64,000 nt of DNA from CAWIMX01 sp963792785 (GCA_963792785.1 CAWBXO010000001.1:434001-498000), one strand, 5' to 3'. Shown: positions 44,387-53,336, numbered from the stretch's first letter. The notes: generated by a model not told the origin, from the letters alone. Program-made: numbers and translations.

Positions 44387-45926
44387 CCGCCGCGCCGGCG
44401 CGGCTTCGCCGCGCTGATCGGCGGCAGTGCCGCGCTCGTCGGGCTGGCGGCAGCGGTCTACTACGCGCGCGCGGGCCTGACGCTGAGCCACTACGACTCG
44501 CGCGGCCACCTCATCGTCGCGCGGCGCATCTTCGACAACATCACGCCCGGATGGCGACAGATCGGCGCGGTCTGGCTGCCGCTGCCCCATCTGCTGAACG
44601 CGCTGCCCGTGCAGGTGGATGCGTGGTACCGCAGCGGCGCGTCGGCCGTCGTCATCTCGATCGCGGCGTTCGCCCTCGCGTGCGCCGCCATCGCATCGCT
44701 CGTGGTCACGATAACGCGGTCGCGCTTGGCGGCCACGGCCGCCGTCATCGTGTTCGCCCTCAACCCGAACGTCCTGTATCTGCAGGCCACGCCGATGACC
44801 GAGCCGCTGCTGCTCGGCCTCACGCTCGCCGGCCTGGCGATGCTGGTCTCGTGGCTGGAACAGGAACCAATCCGGCTGAAGCCGGATCCCACACCGACGT
44901 GGCGGTCCGGCGTCAGACGCGCCGTGGCGGATCGGGATCGTTCTCGCCCTCGCCTGCCTCACTCGCTATGAAGCGTGGCCCGTGACGGTGGCGGCCGTCG
45001 CCGCCACGTCGTGGGTCCTCTGGCGGCGGGGCGCCACGATCCGCGAGGCGCTGCGGCGCGTCGTGCCCCTCGCCGTACCGCCCGCCGCCGCCATTGTCGG
45101 CTTCGTGATCTTCAGCAAGATCGTCATCGGCGCCTGGTTCGTCTCGAGCGGCTTCTTCGTGCCGGAGAATCGCTCCCTCGGCCGGCCCTGGCTGTCGGCG
45201 GTGGAGATCTTCTGGGGCATCCAGGCCCTGAGCGGCTGGGTGGTGCTGGCCGCCGGGGCCGTGGGGCTCCTGGCGGCGGGCGCCCGCGGCCTGCTGGTGC
45301 GGTCGCGCGCGGCGGAGGTCGTCGTGCTGGCGCTCATCGCCGCGGAAGCGGTGGCGTGGGCGGCCTTCTACCAGGGACACCCGTTCCGCATCCGGTACAT
45401 GGTGCCGCTCGTGGCGGCGGAGGCCGTGGGGATGGGGCTCGCGGCCGCGCTGGCGCCTCGAGGCCGGCTTCGCGCGGCCGCCGCGGTGCTCCTGATCCTC
45501 GGCGCCGCCTTCGACCTCCGGCCGCTCGACGCGCAGGCGCCCATGGTGCTCGAAGCGCAATGGGACCGTCCGAACAGCGCGGCGCGCCGCGCCGTGACCG
45601 CGTGCCTCACAGATGGTTACGTCGGTGGGAGGATTCTGGCGAGCATGGGATCGCTCGGGCACTACATGCAGGAGACCGCCGCCGCGGGCTTCGACCTGAA
45701 GGACTTCGTGCACGAGGGCAACGGCCGGCTCTGGACGGCCGCGCTCAAAAACCCGCGCGCCTACGTCGGGTGGATCCTGATCGAAGAGAAGGCCGAGGGC
45801 GGCGACAGGCTGGCGATACGGGCGCGCGAGAACCCGGCGTTCCTCAACGGATTCTCGCGCGTGTGCGAAGGCGGCGGCGTCGCCCTCTACCGCCGTCAGA
45901 ACCGGATGTTGAACACCGCCAGGTAG
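44378..45926 (+). CDS. GT39-like polytopic membrane protein, one apparent frameshift
   Basis: About 515 residues. The first part has SHYDSRGHLIVARRIFDN (acidic first loop of GT-C enzymes) and helices up to a Pro-rich loop (EQEPIRLKPDPT); an extra base at about 44890-44925 moves the frame into LALACLTRYEAWPVTVAAVAA, further helices and GHPFRIRYMVPLVAAEAVG. The REP-like palindrome at 44870 encodes the IRLKPD loop. Overlaps the convergent barrel gene by 31 bases. Likely periplasmic glycosyltransferase; donor unknown. Confidence 0.75.
44870..44887. repeat. REP-like palindrome inside a membrane-protein gene
   Basis: ATCCGGCT-GA-AGCCGGAT is a perfect inverted repeat, in frame as IRLKPD. Same core as at 34043 and 63719. 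Confidence 0.65.
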
Positions 45927-46603
45927 GACGTCCCGCCCAGGTTGAGCTTCGGCGCGAAGAACTGACCCGCCGGCAGGGCCCCCTCGGCCGACTGATGGCG
46001 AATCTCGCCTCCGATGTCCATCCGGCCGATCGGCACCGTGACGCCGCCGAGGAACACAGGCCCCGCATTCGAGCCGCTGGCCACGAACGCGTCCCGGTAG
46101 ATCGTGCTGTTGGGATCGGTGTCGACGAAGCTGCCCGTCTCGCTATAGCGCCACGAGATCACGCCCACGCCGGCGCCGACGTACGGGCGGATGGCCGCGC
46201 CGCGCCCGAGCGGGAGGAAGCGGAACGTTGCCGTGAACGGCACCTCCCGCAGCTTGAAGTCCTGCTCGATGTCGGCGCCGTTCTCGTCCACCAGGCGCGT
46301 GTAGAACGAGGGCACGCTCCGCTGGTAGAAACCGACGCCGAACCCGGCGTCGAACCAGTAGCCGAGCGGCACGAGCCACTCGCCGCCGACGGTCGGCCCC
46401 GTGAACCGGCTGAAGTCGAACGTGAACGCGTCGCCGAGGACGAACAGTTCGTCGTTGTTGCCGCGCGCGTCTTCGGCCGTCGGCACGAAGCCGCCGAGAT
46501 AGAAGTTCACGGACTGCTGGGCCGATGCGACGGACGCCGCGAGCACGCCTGCCGTCAGGGCCGCCGCAGCCACTGCCGCGCGAAGTCGACCACGTGAGAG
46601 CAT
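45896..46603 (-). CDS. Outer-membrane beta-barrel protein
   Basis: 235 residues. Signal peptide (AAAALTAGVLAASVASAQ) then strands with NFYLGGFVPT, VGGEWLVPLGYWFDAGFGVGFY, VPFTATFRFLPLG, PYVGAGVGVISW and C-terminal LAVFNIRF with terminal Phe. OmpW/OmpA-like eight-strand barrel. A strong GAGGAGG ribosome site precedes the ATG. The 142 bases up to the next gene hold no feature I recognise. Confidence 0.8.
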   Translation of the reverse strand: MLSRGRLRAAVAAAALTAGVLAASVASAQQSVNFYLGGFVPTAEDARGNNDELFVLGDAFTFDFSRFTGPTVGGEWLVPLGYWFDAGFGVGFYQRSVPSFYTRLVDENGADIEQDFKLREVPFTATFRFLPLGRGAAIRPYVGAGVGVISWRYSETGSFVDTDPNSTIYRDAFVASGSNAGPVFLGGVTVPIGRMDIGGEIRHQSAEGALPAGQFFAPKLNLGGTSYLAVFNIRF

Positions 46604-46745
46604 GAACCCTCCTCGCAGGCCTGAAGGCCCGCCTGCCGGAGTGATAGCAGGACCGATGCCAGCCCGGAGGACGAATTCCGGCCAGAAATCAGGCCGGACC
46701 GGACCGCGTGTCTCTCGGGGGTATCAGGGATGTCCGCTCGAGGTT

Positions 46746-47546
46746 TCAGTGGACCGAGGGGCGCGGCCCGCGGATGACGTCGATCATGGCGGCGTGCAGG
46801 CGTGGGTTGGCGGCCAGCACATGGCGGCCGTACGGCGAGAACGGCGTGCCGTCGATGTTCGTGACGAGGCCGCCGGCCTCGGCGACGATGAGCGCGGCCC
46901 CCGCCATGTCCCAGGGCTTGAGATCCTGCTCCCAGAAGCCGTCCATCCGTCCCGCGGCGACCCAGCAGAGGTCGACCGCCGCGGACCCGAGGCGGCGCAC
47001 CGCGCGCGCGCGGCCGACGAAGGCGGCGAACAGGCCGATCACCTCGTCGATGCGTTCGTGCACGTCGTACGGAAATCCGGTGACGAGCAGGGCGTCGAGA
47101 AGCGTCGCCGTCGGCGACACCCGCAGCGGCGTGCCGTTCAGATACGCGCCCCCGCCCCGCTCGGCGGTGAACAGCTCGCGCCGGTTCGGCTCGTAGACCG
47201 CGGCGAGCTCGGTCACGCCGTCGATCTCGAGCGCCAGCGACGCGCAGAAGATCGGCAGCCCGTGCGCGTAGTTGGTCGTCCCGTCGATGGGATCGAAGAT
47301 CCAGAGCGGCCCGGAGCGCGTCGTGTCGGCGGGCCCGAGTTCCTCGGCCAGGACGCGGTGGTCGGGAAACCGCGTGGCGATCAAGTCGCGGAACATCCGC
47401 TCGACCGAGACGTCGACCTCGGTGACGAGATCGATCGCGCCCTTCTTGTCGATCTGGATCCGCTCGCCGAACTGCGCCATCTGGAGATCGCCGGCCCGAA
47501 TCACGGCCTCCGTCGCGGTGGCCAGCCAGCGGGGGTCGAGCGCCAC
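46746..47546 (-). CDS. Inositol monophosphatase family protein (SuhB-like)
   Basis: 266 residues. Metal and substrate motifs are all present: EVDVSVERMFRD, LAEELG, WIFDPIDGTTNYAHG (about 82-96) and LKPWDMAGAALIVAEAGG (about 208-225). Such enzymes hydrolyse inositol-1-phosphate or related phosphates (histidinol-phosphate, fructose bisphosphate). The GTG follows the upstream stop directly (TAAGTG), so it is coupled to the RsbW-like gene. Confidence 0.92.
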   Translation of the reverse strand: MALDPRWLATATEAVIRAGDLQMAQFGERIQIDKKGAIDLVTEVDVSVERMFRDLIATRFPDHRVLAEELGPADTTRSGPLWIFDPIDGTTNYAHGLPIFCASLALEIDGVTELAAVYEPNRRELFTAERGGGAYLNGTPLRVSPTATLLDALLVTGFPYDVHERIDEVIGLFAAFVGRARAVRRLGSAAVDLCWVAAGRMDGFWEQDLKPWDMAGAALIVAEAGGLVTNIDGTPFSPYGRHVLAANPRLHAAMIDVIRGPRPSVH

Positions 47547-48011
47547 TTACAGTCCGGCCGTGGCGTCCGGCGCCTCGGCGGGGGCGACGCGCTTGATCAT
47601 GCGAATCTGCATCCCGCCTTGCCTGGCGCGCTCGAGGTGCATGTCGTCCATGAAGTTGCGGATCAGGAAGATGCCGCGTCCGCTCGCCTTGAGGAGGTTT
47701 TCGGGCGCGAGCGGGTCCGCCAGGTCGCCGGGGTCGAAGCCCTCGCCCTGGTCGCGGACGAGGATGTGCAGTTCGGGGACGTCCCCCAGGCGGGCGTCGA
47801 ACTCGACGAACACCAGCTTGTCGGCGTCGCCGCGGTTGCCGTGCTTGATCGCATTGATGACCGACTCGCGCACGGCCACGCCCACCCAGTGGACCGAGTC
47901 ATCGTCCAGGCCCACGCGGCGGCCCAGGTGGTCGCTGACGGTCTGGACGAAGTCGAGCATCTCGAAGGTGCTGGAAAATTCCAGCCTGACGGTCGGCGCC
48001 TCGGCAGTCAT
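47547..48011 (-). CDS. RsbW-like serine kinase/anti-sigma factor ATPase
   Basis: 154 residues. A GHKL ATPase without a histidine-kinase dimer domain: N box ESVINAIKHGN, G1 DQGEGFDP and G2 GRGIFLIRNFMDD. Such proteins bind and inhibit sigma factors or phosphorylate STAS antagonists. No sigma factor or antagonist is adjacent, so its partner is elsewhere. ATG at 48011 chosen over an upstream TTG because the domain starts there. Confidence 0.88.
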   Translation of the reverse strand: MTAEAPTVRLEFSSTFEMLDFVQTVSDHLGRRVGLDDDSVHWVGVAVRESVINAIKHGNRGDADKLVFVEFDARLGDVPELHILVRDQGEGFDPGDLADPLAPENLLKASGRGIFLIRNFMDDMHLERARQGGMQIRMIKRVAPAEAPDATAGL

Positions 48012-48089
48012 GAGCCGCCTGAATACCAACCGATCTATGGCGCGATGTCAAGCGTCCGCCCGGCGCCGCACCGCGCGCGGAAGTTAACG

Positions 48090-48095
48090 TAAGAT
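48090..48095 (+). promoter_or_regulatory. -10 element TAAGAT close to the aroA start
   Basis: TAAGAT ends six bases before the aroA ATG (48102), predicting a leaderless aroA-aroK-phosphoesterase transcript. No convincing -35. Confidence 0.4.
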
Positions 48096-48101
48096 CACGG
48101 G

Positions 48102-49400
48102 ATGCCCCAGCTCACGGTCGCCACCGTGCGCCCGGCCCGGCGGATTCGCGGGCGGCTGTCCGTCCCCGGCGACAAGTCGATCTCGCACCGGTACGCCCTG
48201 TTGTCCGCGCTCGCCGACGGCCCGAGCGCGATCACGGGCTACGCCTCCGGCGCCGACTGCCACTCCACCCTCGCGTGCCTGCGCGCCCTGGGCGTCCCCA
48301 TCGAGGAATCCGGCGGCCGCATCGCCATCGCCGGCCGCGGGCTCGGCGGCCTGCGCGCGCCCGCCGGCCCGCTCGACTGCGGGAATTCCGGCACGACCAT
48401 GCGCTTGATGGCGGGGGTGCTGGCGGGCCACCCGTTCACGACCGAGCTCGTCGGCGACGACTCCCTCTCCCGGCGCCCGATGCGGCGCGTGATGGAGCCC
48501 CTGGCGCGCATGGGCGGCGCGATCGAGGCGACCGAGGGTCACGCCCCGCTCGTCGTGCGCGGCGGCCCCCTGCGCGGCATCACGTTCGAGCCGATCGTGC
48601 CGAGCGCGCAGGTCAAGAGCGCCGTGCTGCTGGCGGGCCTGCACGCGACGGGCGACACCGCGGTGGTCGAACCGGCCCTGACGCGCGACCACACCGAGCG
48701 CGCCCTCGAGGCGTTCGGCGTCCTGGTGTCGCGAGACGGCCTGCGCGTCGGCGTCCGCGGCGGCTCCCGGCTCCAGGGCCGCGAGCTGTCCGTGCCCGGC
48801 GATTTCTCGTCCGCCGCGTTCTGGCTCATCGGCGCCGCCGCCCTCCCGGGCTCCCGCGTCGAGGCGGTCGACGTCGGCCTGAACCCCTCGCGGACCGCCC
48901 TCCTCGACGTGCTCCGGCGCTTCGGCGCGCGCGTCACGATCGTGGCCGGCGACACCGACGCCGGCGAACCGCGCGGAACGGTGATCGTCGAGGCCGACCG
49001 GCAGTCCGCGATCGAGATCGCCCCGGAGGAGGTCCCCGGGCTGATCGACGAGCTGCCCGCCGTGGCCGCCCTCGCGGCCCACGGCGGCCGGGTGACCGTG
49101 CGCGGGGCCGCCGAGCTCCGCGTCAAGGAAAGCGACCGCATCGCCACACTGGTCGCCGGATTCCGGGCGCTCGGCATCGCGGCCGAGGAGCACCCAGACG
49201 GCTTCGTCGTGAGCGGACCGGCCGCCGGCGACGCGCAGCCGCGCGGCGGGCGCGCCGACGCGAAGGGCGATCACCGGATGGCGATGGCGTTCGCGATCGC
49301 CGCCCTCGGCGCGCGGGACGCGTCGGTCGTCGACGGCGCCGACGCGGTCGACATCTCCTACCCCGGCTTCTTCGAGACCCTCAACCGCCTGCAGTCGTGA
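48102..49400 (+). CDS. aroA: 3-phosphoshikimate 1-carboxyvinyltransferase (EPSP synthase)
   Basis: 432 residues. Sixth step of the shikimate pathway. GDKSISHRYALLSALADG (PEP/S3P-binding lysine), LDCGNSGTTMRLMAGVLAG, SLSRRPMRRVMEPL, RVKESDRIATL and KGDHRMAMAFAIAAL are the family signatures. The GNSGTTMRL loop has the Gly-x-Ala/Ser region intact; class I versus II cannot be told safely by eye. Stop overlaps aroK start (GTGA). Confidence 0.96.
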   Translation: MPQLTVATVRPARRIRGRLSVPGDKSISHRYALLSALADGPSAITGYASGADCHSTLACLRALGVPIEESGGRIAIAGRGLGGLRAPAGPLDCGNSGTTMRLMAGVLAGHPFTTELVGDDSLSRRPMRRVMEPLARMGGAIEATEGHAPLVVRGGPLRGITFEPIVPSAQVKSAVLLAGLHATGDTAVVEPALTRDHTERALEAFGVLVSRDGLRVGVRGGSRLQGRELSVPGDFSSAAFWLIGAAALPGSRVEAVDVGLNPSRTALLDVLRRFGARVTIVAGDTDAGEPRGTVIVEADRQSAIEIAPEEVPGLIDELPAVAALAAHGGRVTVRGAAELRVKESDRIATLVAGFRALGIAAEEHPDGFVVSGPAAGDAQPRGGRADAKGDHRMAMAFAIAALGARDASVVDGADAVDISYPGFFETLNRLQS

Positions 49401-49903
49401 GCGTCGACAAGATCTATCTCGTGGGATTCATGGGCGCCGGAAAAAGCAGCGTGGCGCGGGCGTTGTCTCGCCGGCTCGACTGGCGCCCGATCGACATCGA
49501 CGCCCTGATCGAGGCCCGCGAACACCGACCGGTCGCGGACATCTTCGCGGCCAAGGGCGAGCCGTATTTCCGGGCGCTCGAGCGCTCGGTGCTCGTCGAC
49601 CACCTCGCCCTCCGCCATGTCGTCGTCGCCACCGGCGGCGGCACCTTCGTGGATCCGGCCAACCGCGAGGCCATCAACCGCGACGGTCTGTCGGTCTGGC
49701 TCGACGTGCCGCTCAAGACGCTGATCGAGCGCGTGCCCGCCGACGGCCGCCGCCCGCTCGCCCAGGACCGGCCGGCGTTCGAGCGGCTCTACCACACGCG
49801 GGTCGAGGCGTACCGGCACGCTCGCCTGCGCGTCCAGGGCGGTCGCCGCAGCGTGCACGACATCGTCGACGAGATCGTCGGATCCATGAAGGGACTGGAC
49901 TAG
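49397..49903 (+). CDS. aroK: Shikimate kinase
   Basis: 168 residues. Phosphorylates shikimate, one step before AroA. Walker A GFMGAGKSSVA (residues 9-19), DIDALIEA, FRALER and ATGGG (substrate-binding GGG), with lid region RPLAQDRPAFERLYHTRVEAY. GTG start overlapping the aroA stop; the long upstream open frame is the aroA shadow. Pathway neighbours and overlap argue for one operon. Confidence 0.93.
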   Translation: MSVDKIYLVGFMGAGKSSVARALSRRLDWRPIDIDALIEAREHRPVADIFAAKGEPYFRALERSVLVDHLALRHVVVATGGGTFVDPANREAINRDGLSVWLDVPLKTLIERVPADGRRPLAQDRPAFERLYHTRVEAYRHARLRVQGGRRSVHDIVDEIVGSMKGLD

Positions 49904-49904
49904 C

Positions 49905-50648
49905 GTGCGTTACCTGGTGCTGACTGATATCCACGGCAATCTCGACGCGCTCGACGCGTGCCTCGACGACGCGCGCGCGCGCGGCTTCGACGGCTCCCTC
50001 GTCCTGGGTGACATCGTCGGGTACGGCGCCGATCCTGACGCGGTGATCGCGCGCGTGCAGGAGCTGAAGCCGGCGGCGATCGTCCGGGGCAACCACGACA
50101 AGGTGGCGTGCGGCCTCGAATCGGCCGAGGGCTTCAACGCGGTGGCGCGGGCCGCGGTCGGCTGGACGCGCGAGCACCTGAGCGCGGCCGACCGGACGTG
50201 GCTCGAGGCGCTGCCGCAGGGCCCGGCGATCGTCGACGACCTCCTCGAGATCTGCCATGGCGCGCCGTTCGACGAGGACGCCTACATCTTCGATGAGCTG
50301 GACGCGCACCGGGCGCTCAAGGCCGCGACACGGCCGCTGTGCCTCTTCGGCCACACGCACTACCCCATCCTGTTCACCCTGATCGGCGATGCCATTACGG
50401 CGACCGGGCCCGACGCCGGCAACGAGACGCACCTGCCGCTCGCTCCGGACGCCCGGTATCTGATCAACCCCGGCGCCGTCGGCCAGCCGCGCGACGGCGA
50501 CCGCCGCGCGGCCTACGGCCTCGTCGACACCGACGCGCGGACGATCGATTTGATCCGGGTGGACTACGACGTGAAGGCCGCGCAGGACAAGATCCTGAGC
50601 GCGGGGCTGCCGGAGGTGCTGGCGACGCGATTGGCGGCGGGACGGTGA
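49905..50648 (+). CDS. Calcineurin-like metallophosphoesterase (YfcE/MJ0936 type)
   Basis: 247 residues. Metal-binding motifs in order: DIHGN (8-12), GDIVGYG (about 35), GNHD (about 62), CHG and GHTH (about 145). The length and the single domain fit bacterial phosphodiesterases of broad substrate use. GTG start one base after the aroK stop, so it is a third gene of the aroA operon though biochemically unrelated as far as can be seen. Confidence 0.88.
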   Translation: MRYLVLTDIHGNLDALDACLDDARARGFDGSLVLGDIVGYGADPDAVIARVQELKPAAIVRGNHDKVACGLESAEGFNAVARAAVGWTREHLSAADRTWLEALPQGPAIVDDLLEICHGAPFDEDAYIFDELDAHRALKAATRPLCLFGHTHYPILFTLIGDAITATGPDAGNETHLPLAPDARYLINPGAVGQPRDGDRRAAYGLVDTDARTIDLIRVDYDVKAAQDKILSAGLPEVLATRLAAGR

Positions 50649-50651
50649 ACT

Positions 50652-50888
50652 GCGTAGTCGCCAGTCTCGAGTCGCGAGTCTCCAGTCCGAGTCGCAAGTC
50701 GCCAGTCCGAGTCGCAAGTCGCAAGGCACGAGTCTCAAGTCGGACGGGAGACTCGGACTGGCGACTCGGACTAGCGACTCGGACTAGCGACTCGGACTAG
50801 CGACTCGGACTAGCGACTCGGACTAGCCACTTGGACTAGCGACTAGCGACTCGGACTAGCGACTAGTGACTTGCGACTTGCGACTATC
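50652..50888. repeat. AGTC/GACT-word inverted-repeat array between convergent operons
   Basis: The left part (50655-50740) is built of AGTCGC and AGTCCGAGTCGC words; the right part (50748-50886) of the complementary GACTCGGACTAGC, a 13-bp unit repeated about six times, then 7-bp GACTAGC/GACTTGC units. The two halves can pair over much of their length. It separates the aroA and ccm operons and contains the stop of a small ccm-operon gene. Units are contiguous with no spacers, so it is not a CRISPR. Confidence 0.85.
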
Positions 50889-51014
50889 GCGTTCTTCTCT
50901 TCTCTTGAGTTCCATGGCGTAGGCGTCGCGCGCGGCGCGAGAGCCGAGGATCCAGCCGATCACCACGCCGATCATCAGGACGCTGGGGATGAAGATGAAG
51001 TGCCCGGCGGTCAT
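50856..51014 (-). CDS. Small single-helix membrane protein at the end of the ccm operon
   Basis: 52 residues: one membrane helix (FIFIPSVLMIGVVIGWILG, about 6-24), then a basic, charged tail (RAARDAYAMELKRREER). The ATG overlaps the stop of the CcmD-like gene (TGATG). The last 10 codons and the stop lie in the AGTC repeat, so the C-terminus may be variable between strains. Possibly a second small haem-handling or scaffold subunit; no family recognised. Too short for most gene callers. Confidence 0.65.
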   Translation of the reverse strand: MTAGHFIFIPSVLMIGVVIGWILGSRAARDAYAMELKRREERDSRKSQVTSR

Positions 51015-51289
51015 CAGTGACGGCCCCGCTCCCCCATCTTGTGCTGCAGCTCGTGCAGCTCCTTCTCGACGCGGCCCTGGCGGCGCCAGAGCGTCCAGAC
51101 GTAGAACAGCACCGCGAGCCAGACGATCGCGTACGCGATGAAGACGAACGGCGCGGCGGGGACCTGCTCCGTGCGCGGCACGTCCCGCAGGGGGACGAAC
51201 TCGCTCTGGGGTTCCTGGGCGAACGCGGAGGCCGCCGTGAGCAGCAGCGTCAGCGCCGGCGCGCAGCGGGCCAGCAGTCGTCGAACCAT
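51014..51289 (-). CDS. CcmD-like small membrane protein with signal peptide
   Basis: 91 residues. A signal-like segment (LTLLLTAASAFAQ), a linker, then one helix APFVFIAYAIVWLAVLFYVWTLWRRQ with a basic, charged tail (EKELHELQ), the CcmD pattern. CcmD stabilises the CcmABC complex that loads haem on CcmE. Longer than usual CcmD because of the extra N-terminus. ATG overlaps the ccmC stop (TGATG). Confidence 0.75.
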   Translation of the reverse strand: MVRRLLARCAPALTLLLTAASAFAQEPQSEFVPLRDVPRTEQVPAAPFVFIAYAIVWLAVLFYVWTLWRRQGRVEKELHELQHKMGERGRH

Positions 51290-51949
51290 CAGGCGTCCTC
51301 CTCCGCGAGATAGAGCTCGTTCACGATCGCCCGCTGCCGCTCGAGGTGCAGGCGCGCCGACATCAGCAGCGCGTACAGCACGTAGAACGCCAGCACGCAG
51401 AACCAGAACGGGCCGCGCATGCCGGGGCCGAGCGACGGCACGACAGTGGTCTGCGGGTGCATCGTGCGCCAGACGTTGACCGACACGTAGATGAACGGGA
51501 CGTTGGCCATCCCGAACACCGCCAGGCCGGCGGCGAGCTTGTCGGAGCCCGGGCCGCCAAAGCGGCGGACAATCAGGTAGCCCACGGCAATCAACCAGCC
51601 GACCAGCGACATCGTCAGCCGCACGTCGGAGTTCCACCAGACGCCCCAGGCCTTGCGCGCCCAGAGCGGCCCGGTGGCCAGCACGATCGCCCCGAAGAGC
51701 ACCGTGAGTTCGCCGGCAGCCAGCGCCACCCGGTCGGCCGACGGCCGCTTCTTCCACAGGAACAGCACGCTCGCCAGGCCGCAGACGATCCCGGAGGTGA
51801 GCATGATGAAGCCGGCGGGCGCGTGGAAGTAGAAGATCTTCTGGACCAGGAGCATCGTCGACTCGTACGGCGCGCCGTTGATCATGAACGGGGCGTACGA
51901 GAACATCGCGGCGGCGACCAGCGATGAGCGGGAGAAACAGCTTCCGCAT
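51289..51949 (-). CDS. ccmC: Haem exporter/transferase CcmC, one apparent frameshift
   Basis: About 219 residues after correction. MRKLFLPLIA joins, by one extra base near 51917, to AAAMFSYAPF; then six helices with FYFHAPAGFIML (haem-ligand His), GPLWARKAWGVWWNSDVRLTM (the WWD-type haem-binding segment) and FVLYALLMSARLHLERQRA. CcmC attaches haem to CcmE. Located three bases after the ccmB stop. The break is inside an otherwise intact conserved N-terminus, so assembly error is likely. Confidence 0.88.
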
Positions 51950-51951
51950 GG

Positions 51952-52635
51952 CTATTCCGTCATGAGCGGCTCGAACACCCAGAGGGCGAGCGTCATGAAC
52001 ACCACATCGTAGCAGACCAGCATGGCAATCCACATCACCGCCAGCGGCTCGGCCGGCGGGGTTTCCATGAGCGCCTGCGTGCCGTTCACGCCCGCGACCA
52101 GCGCCGGAATCGTGATCGGATACAGCAGAATCGGCAGCAGCACGTCGCGCGTGCGGACCCGCACGAGCATCGCCGCGAACAGCGTGCCGACCGTGGCGAA
52201 CCCGACCGCCCCGGTCACGAGCAGCGCCAGCAGGAGCGGCCAGCGCGCCAGGAGGTCGTTCTCCTGAAACAGGAGGACCACGAGCGGCACGAGCAGCGCC
52301 TCGACCGCCAGCAGCAGGAGCACGATCCCGAGCAGCTTGCCCGTGAAAATCGCCGCGCGCGAGGCCGGCGCCAGGAGCAGGCCGCGCAGCGTCTCGCCGT
52401 GCCGCTCGCGCTCGAACGTCCGGCCGAGCGCCAGGGTGCCGGCGAACGCCAGCGAGATCCACAAGATGCCCGACGCGGCACCCTCGATGGGCGTCCCCTC
52501 CCGCACGAACGCGAACATGAAGACGACCACCGCCGAGAGCGCGAAGAAGAGCGTCGTGATGACAATCTCCCAGCTTCGGGCCTCGATCGCCAGGTCCTTT
52601 TTCAGCACGAGCCACGCGGCGCGCAGGAACATCAC
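51952..52635 (-). CDS. ccmB: CcmB, ABC transporter permease for cytochrome c maturation
   Basis: 227 residues with six helices. KKDLAIEARSWEIVITTLFFAL, EGAASGILWISLAFAGTLALGRTFERER and LLLAPASRAAIFTGKLLG are CcmB signatures. With CcmA it powers release of holo-CcmE from CcmC. Start at 52635 (GTG, followed by ATG) overlaps the ccmA stop by four bases. Confidence 0.93.
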   Translation of the reverse strand: MMFLRAAWLVLKKDLAIEARSWEIVITTLFFALSAVVVFMFAFVREGTPIEGAASGILWISLAFAGTLALGRTFERERHGETLRGLLLAPASRAAIFTGKLLGIVLLLLAVEALLVPLVVLLFQENDLLARWPLLLALLVTGAVGFATVGTLFAAMLVRVRTRDVLLPILLYPITIPALVAGVNGTQALMETPPAEPLAVMWIAMLVCYDVVFMTLALWVFEPLMTE

Positions 52636-53336
52636 GCGGCTCCCACGACCGAGCGGTAGCGCGCCCGCAGCCCCGGCGCGGCCGGCTCGTCGGCGACCAG
52701 GCGGCCCTCGCGCACCAGCATCACGCGCGATACGAGTCCGTCGGCCAGATCCAGATCGTGCGTGGCCACCAGCACGAGCGCGCCCGCGCGCGCCAGCTCC
52801 CGGATCCGGTCGTCGACGATCCGCACGGCCTGATCGTCCAGGCCCGTGAAGGGCTCATCGAGGAGCACGAGCCGCGGCGTGTGCAGCAGCGCGCGCTCGA
52901 GCGCGAGGCGCTGGCGCATCCCGCGCGAGAACCCGCTCACGACGTCGTCGCCCCGTCCGGCGAGGCCCGCGCGCTCGAGGGCCGCGGCGGGCACGGACGG
53001 ATCGTCCAGCCCGTGGAGGCGCGCGAAGAAGGTCAGGTTCTGCAGCGCGGACAGCTCGGTGTAGAGGTGCAGTTCGTGCGCGAGGAAGCCGATGCGGGCG
53101 CGGAGCGCCCCGCCGGCGCTCGCCGCGCTGTGCTCGCCGTAGCGGACCTCCCCACTGCCGGGGGCCACGAGCGTCGAGAGGATGCCGATGAGCGTGGACT
53201 TGCCCGCGCCGTTCGGCCCGAGGAGGCCGACGATCTCCCCCGCGCGCATCGTGAAGCCGATCCGGGAGAGCGCGCGGCGGCGTCCGTAGTGGCGCGAGAT
53301 GTCGGTGGCGCGCAGCTCTTCGAAGTCGATGGTCAC
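52632..53336 (-). CDS. ccmA: CcmA, ATP-binding subunit for cytochrome c maturation
   Basis: 234 residues. Walker A GPNGAGKST (about 41-49), Q-loop region GFLAHELHLYTEL, ABC signature FSRGMRQRLALERAL and Walker B LVLLDEPFTGLD with switch His in ATHDLDLA. GTG start overlaps the upstream stop (GTGA). Position next to ccmB, C and D identifies it as CcmA rather than another ABC ATPase. Confidence 0.93.
   Translation of the reverse strand: MTIDFEELRATDISRHYGRRRALSRIGFTMRAGEIVGLLGPNGAGKSTLIGILSTLVAPGSGEVRYGEHSAASAGGALRARIGFLAHELHLYTELSALQNLTFFARLHGLDDPSVPAAALERAGLAGRGDDVVSGFSRGMRQRLALERALLHTPRLVLLDEPFTGLDDQAVRIVDDRIRELARAGALVLVATHDLDLADGLVSRVMLVREGRLVADEPAAPGLRARYRSVVGAA

Noticed and set aside
50748..50886. 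CRISPR array suggested by regular GACTCGGACTAGC repeats
   Set aside because: Units are contiguous with no unique spacers, too short, and there are no cas genes.
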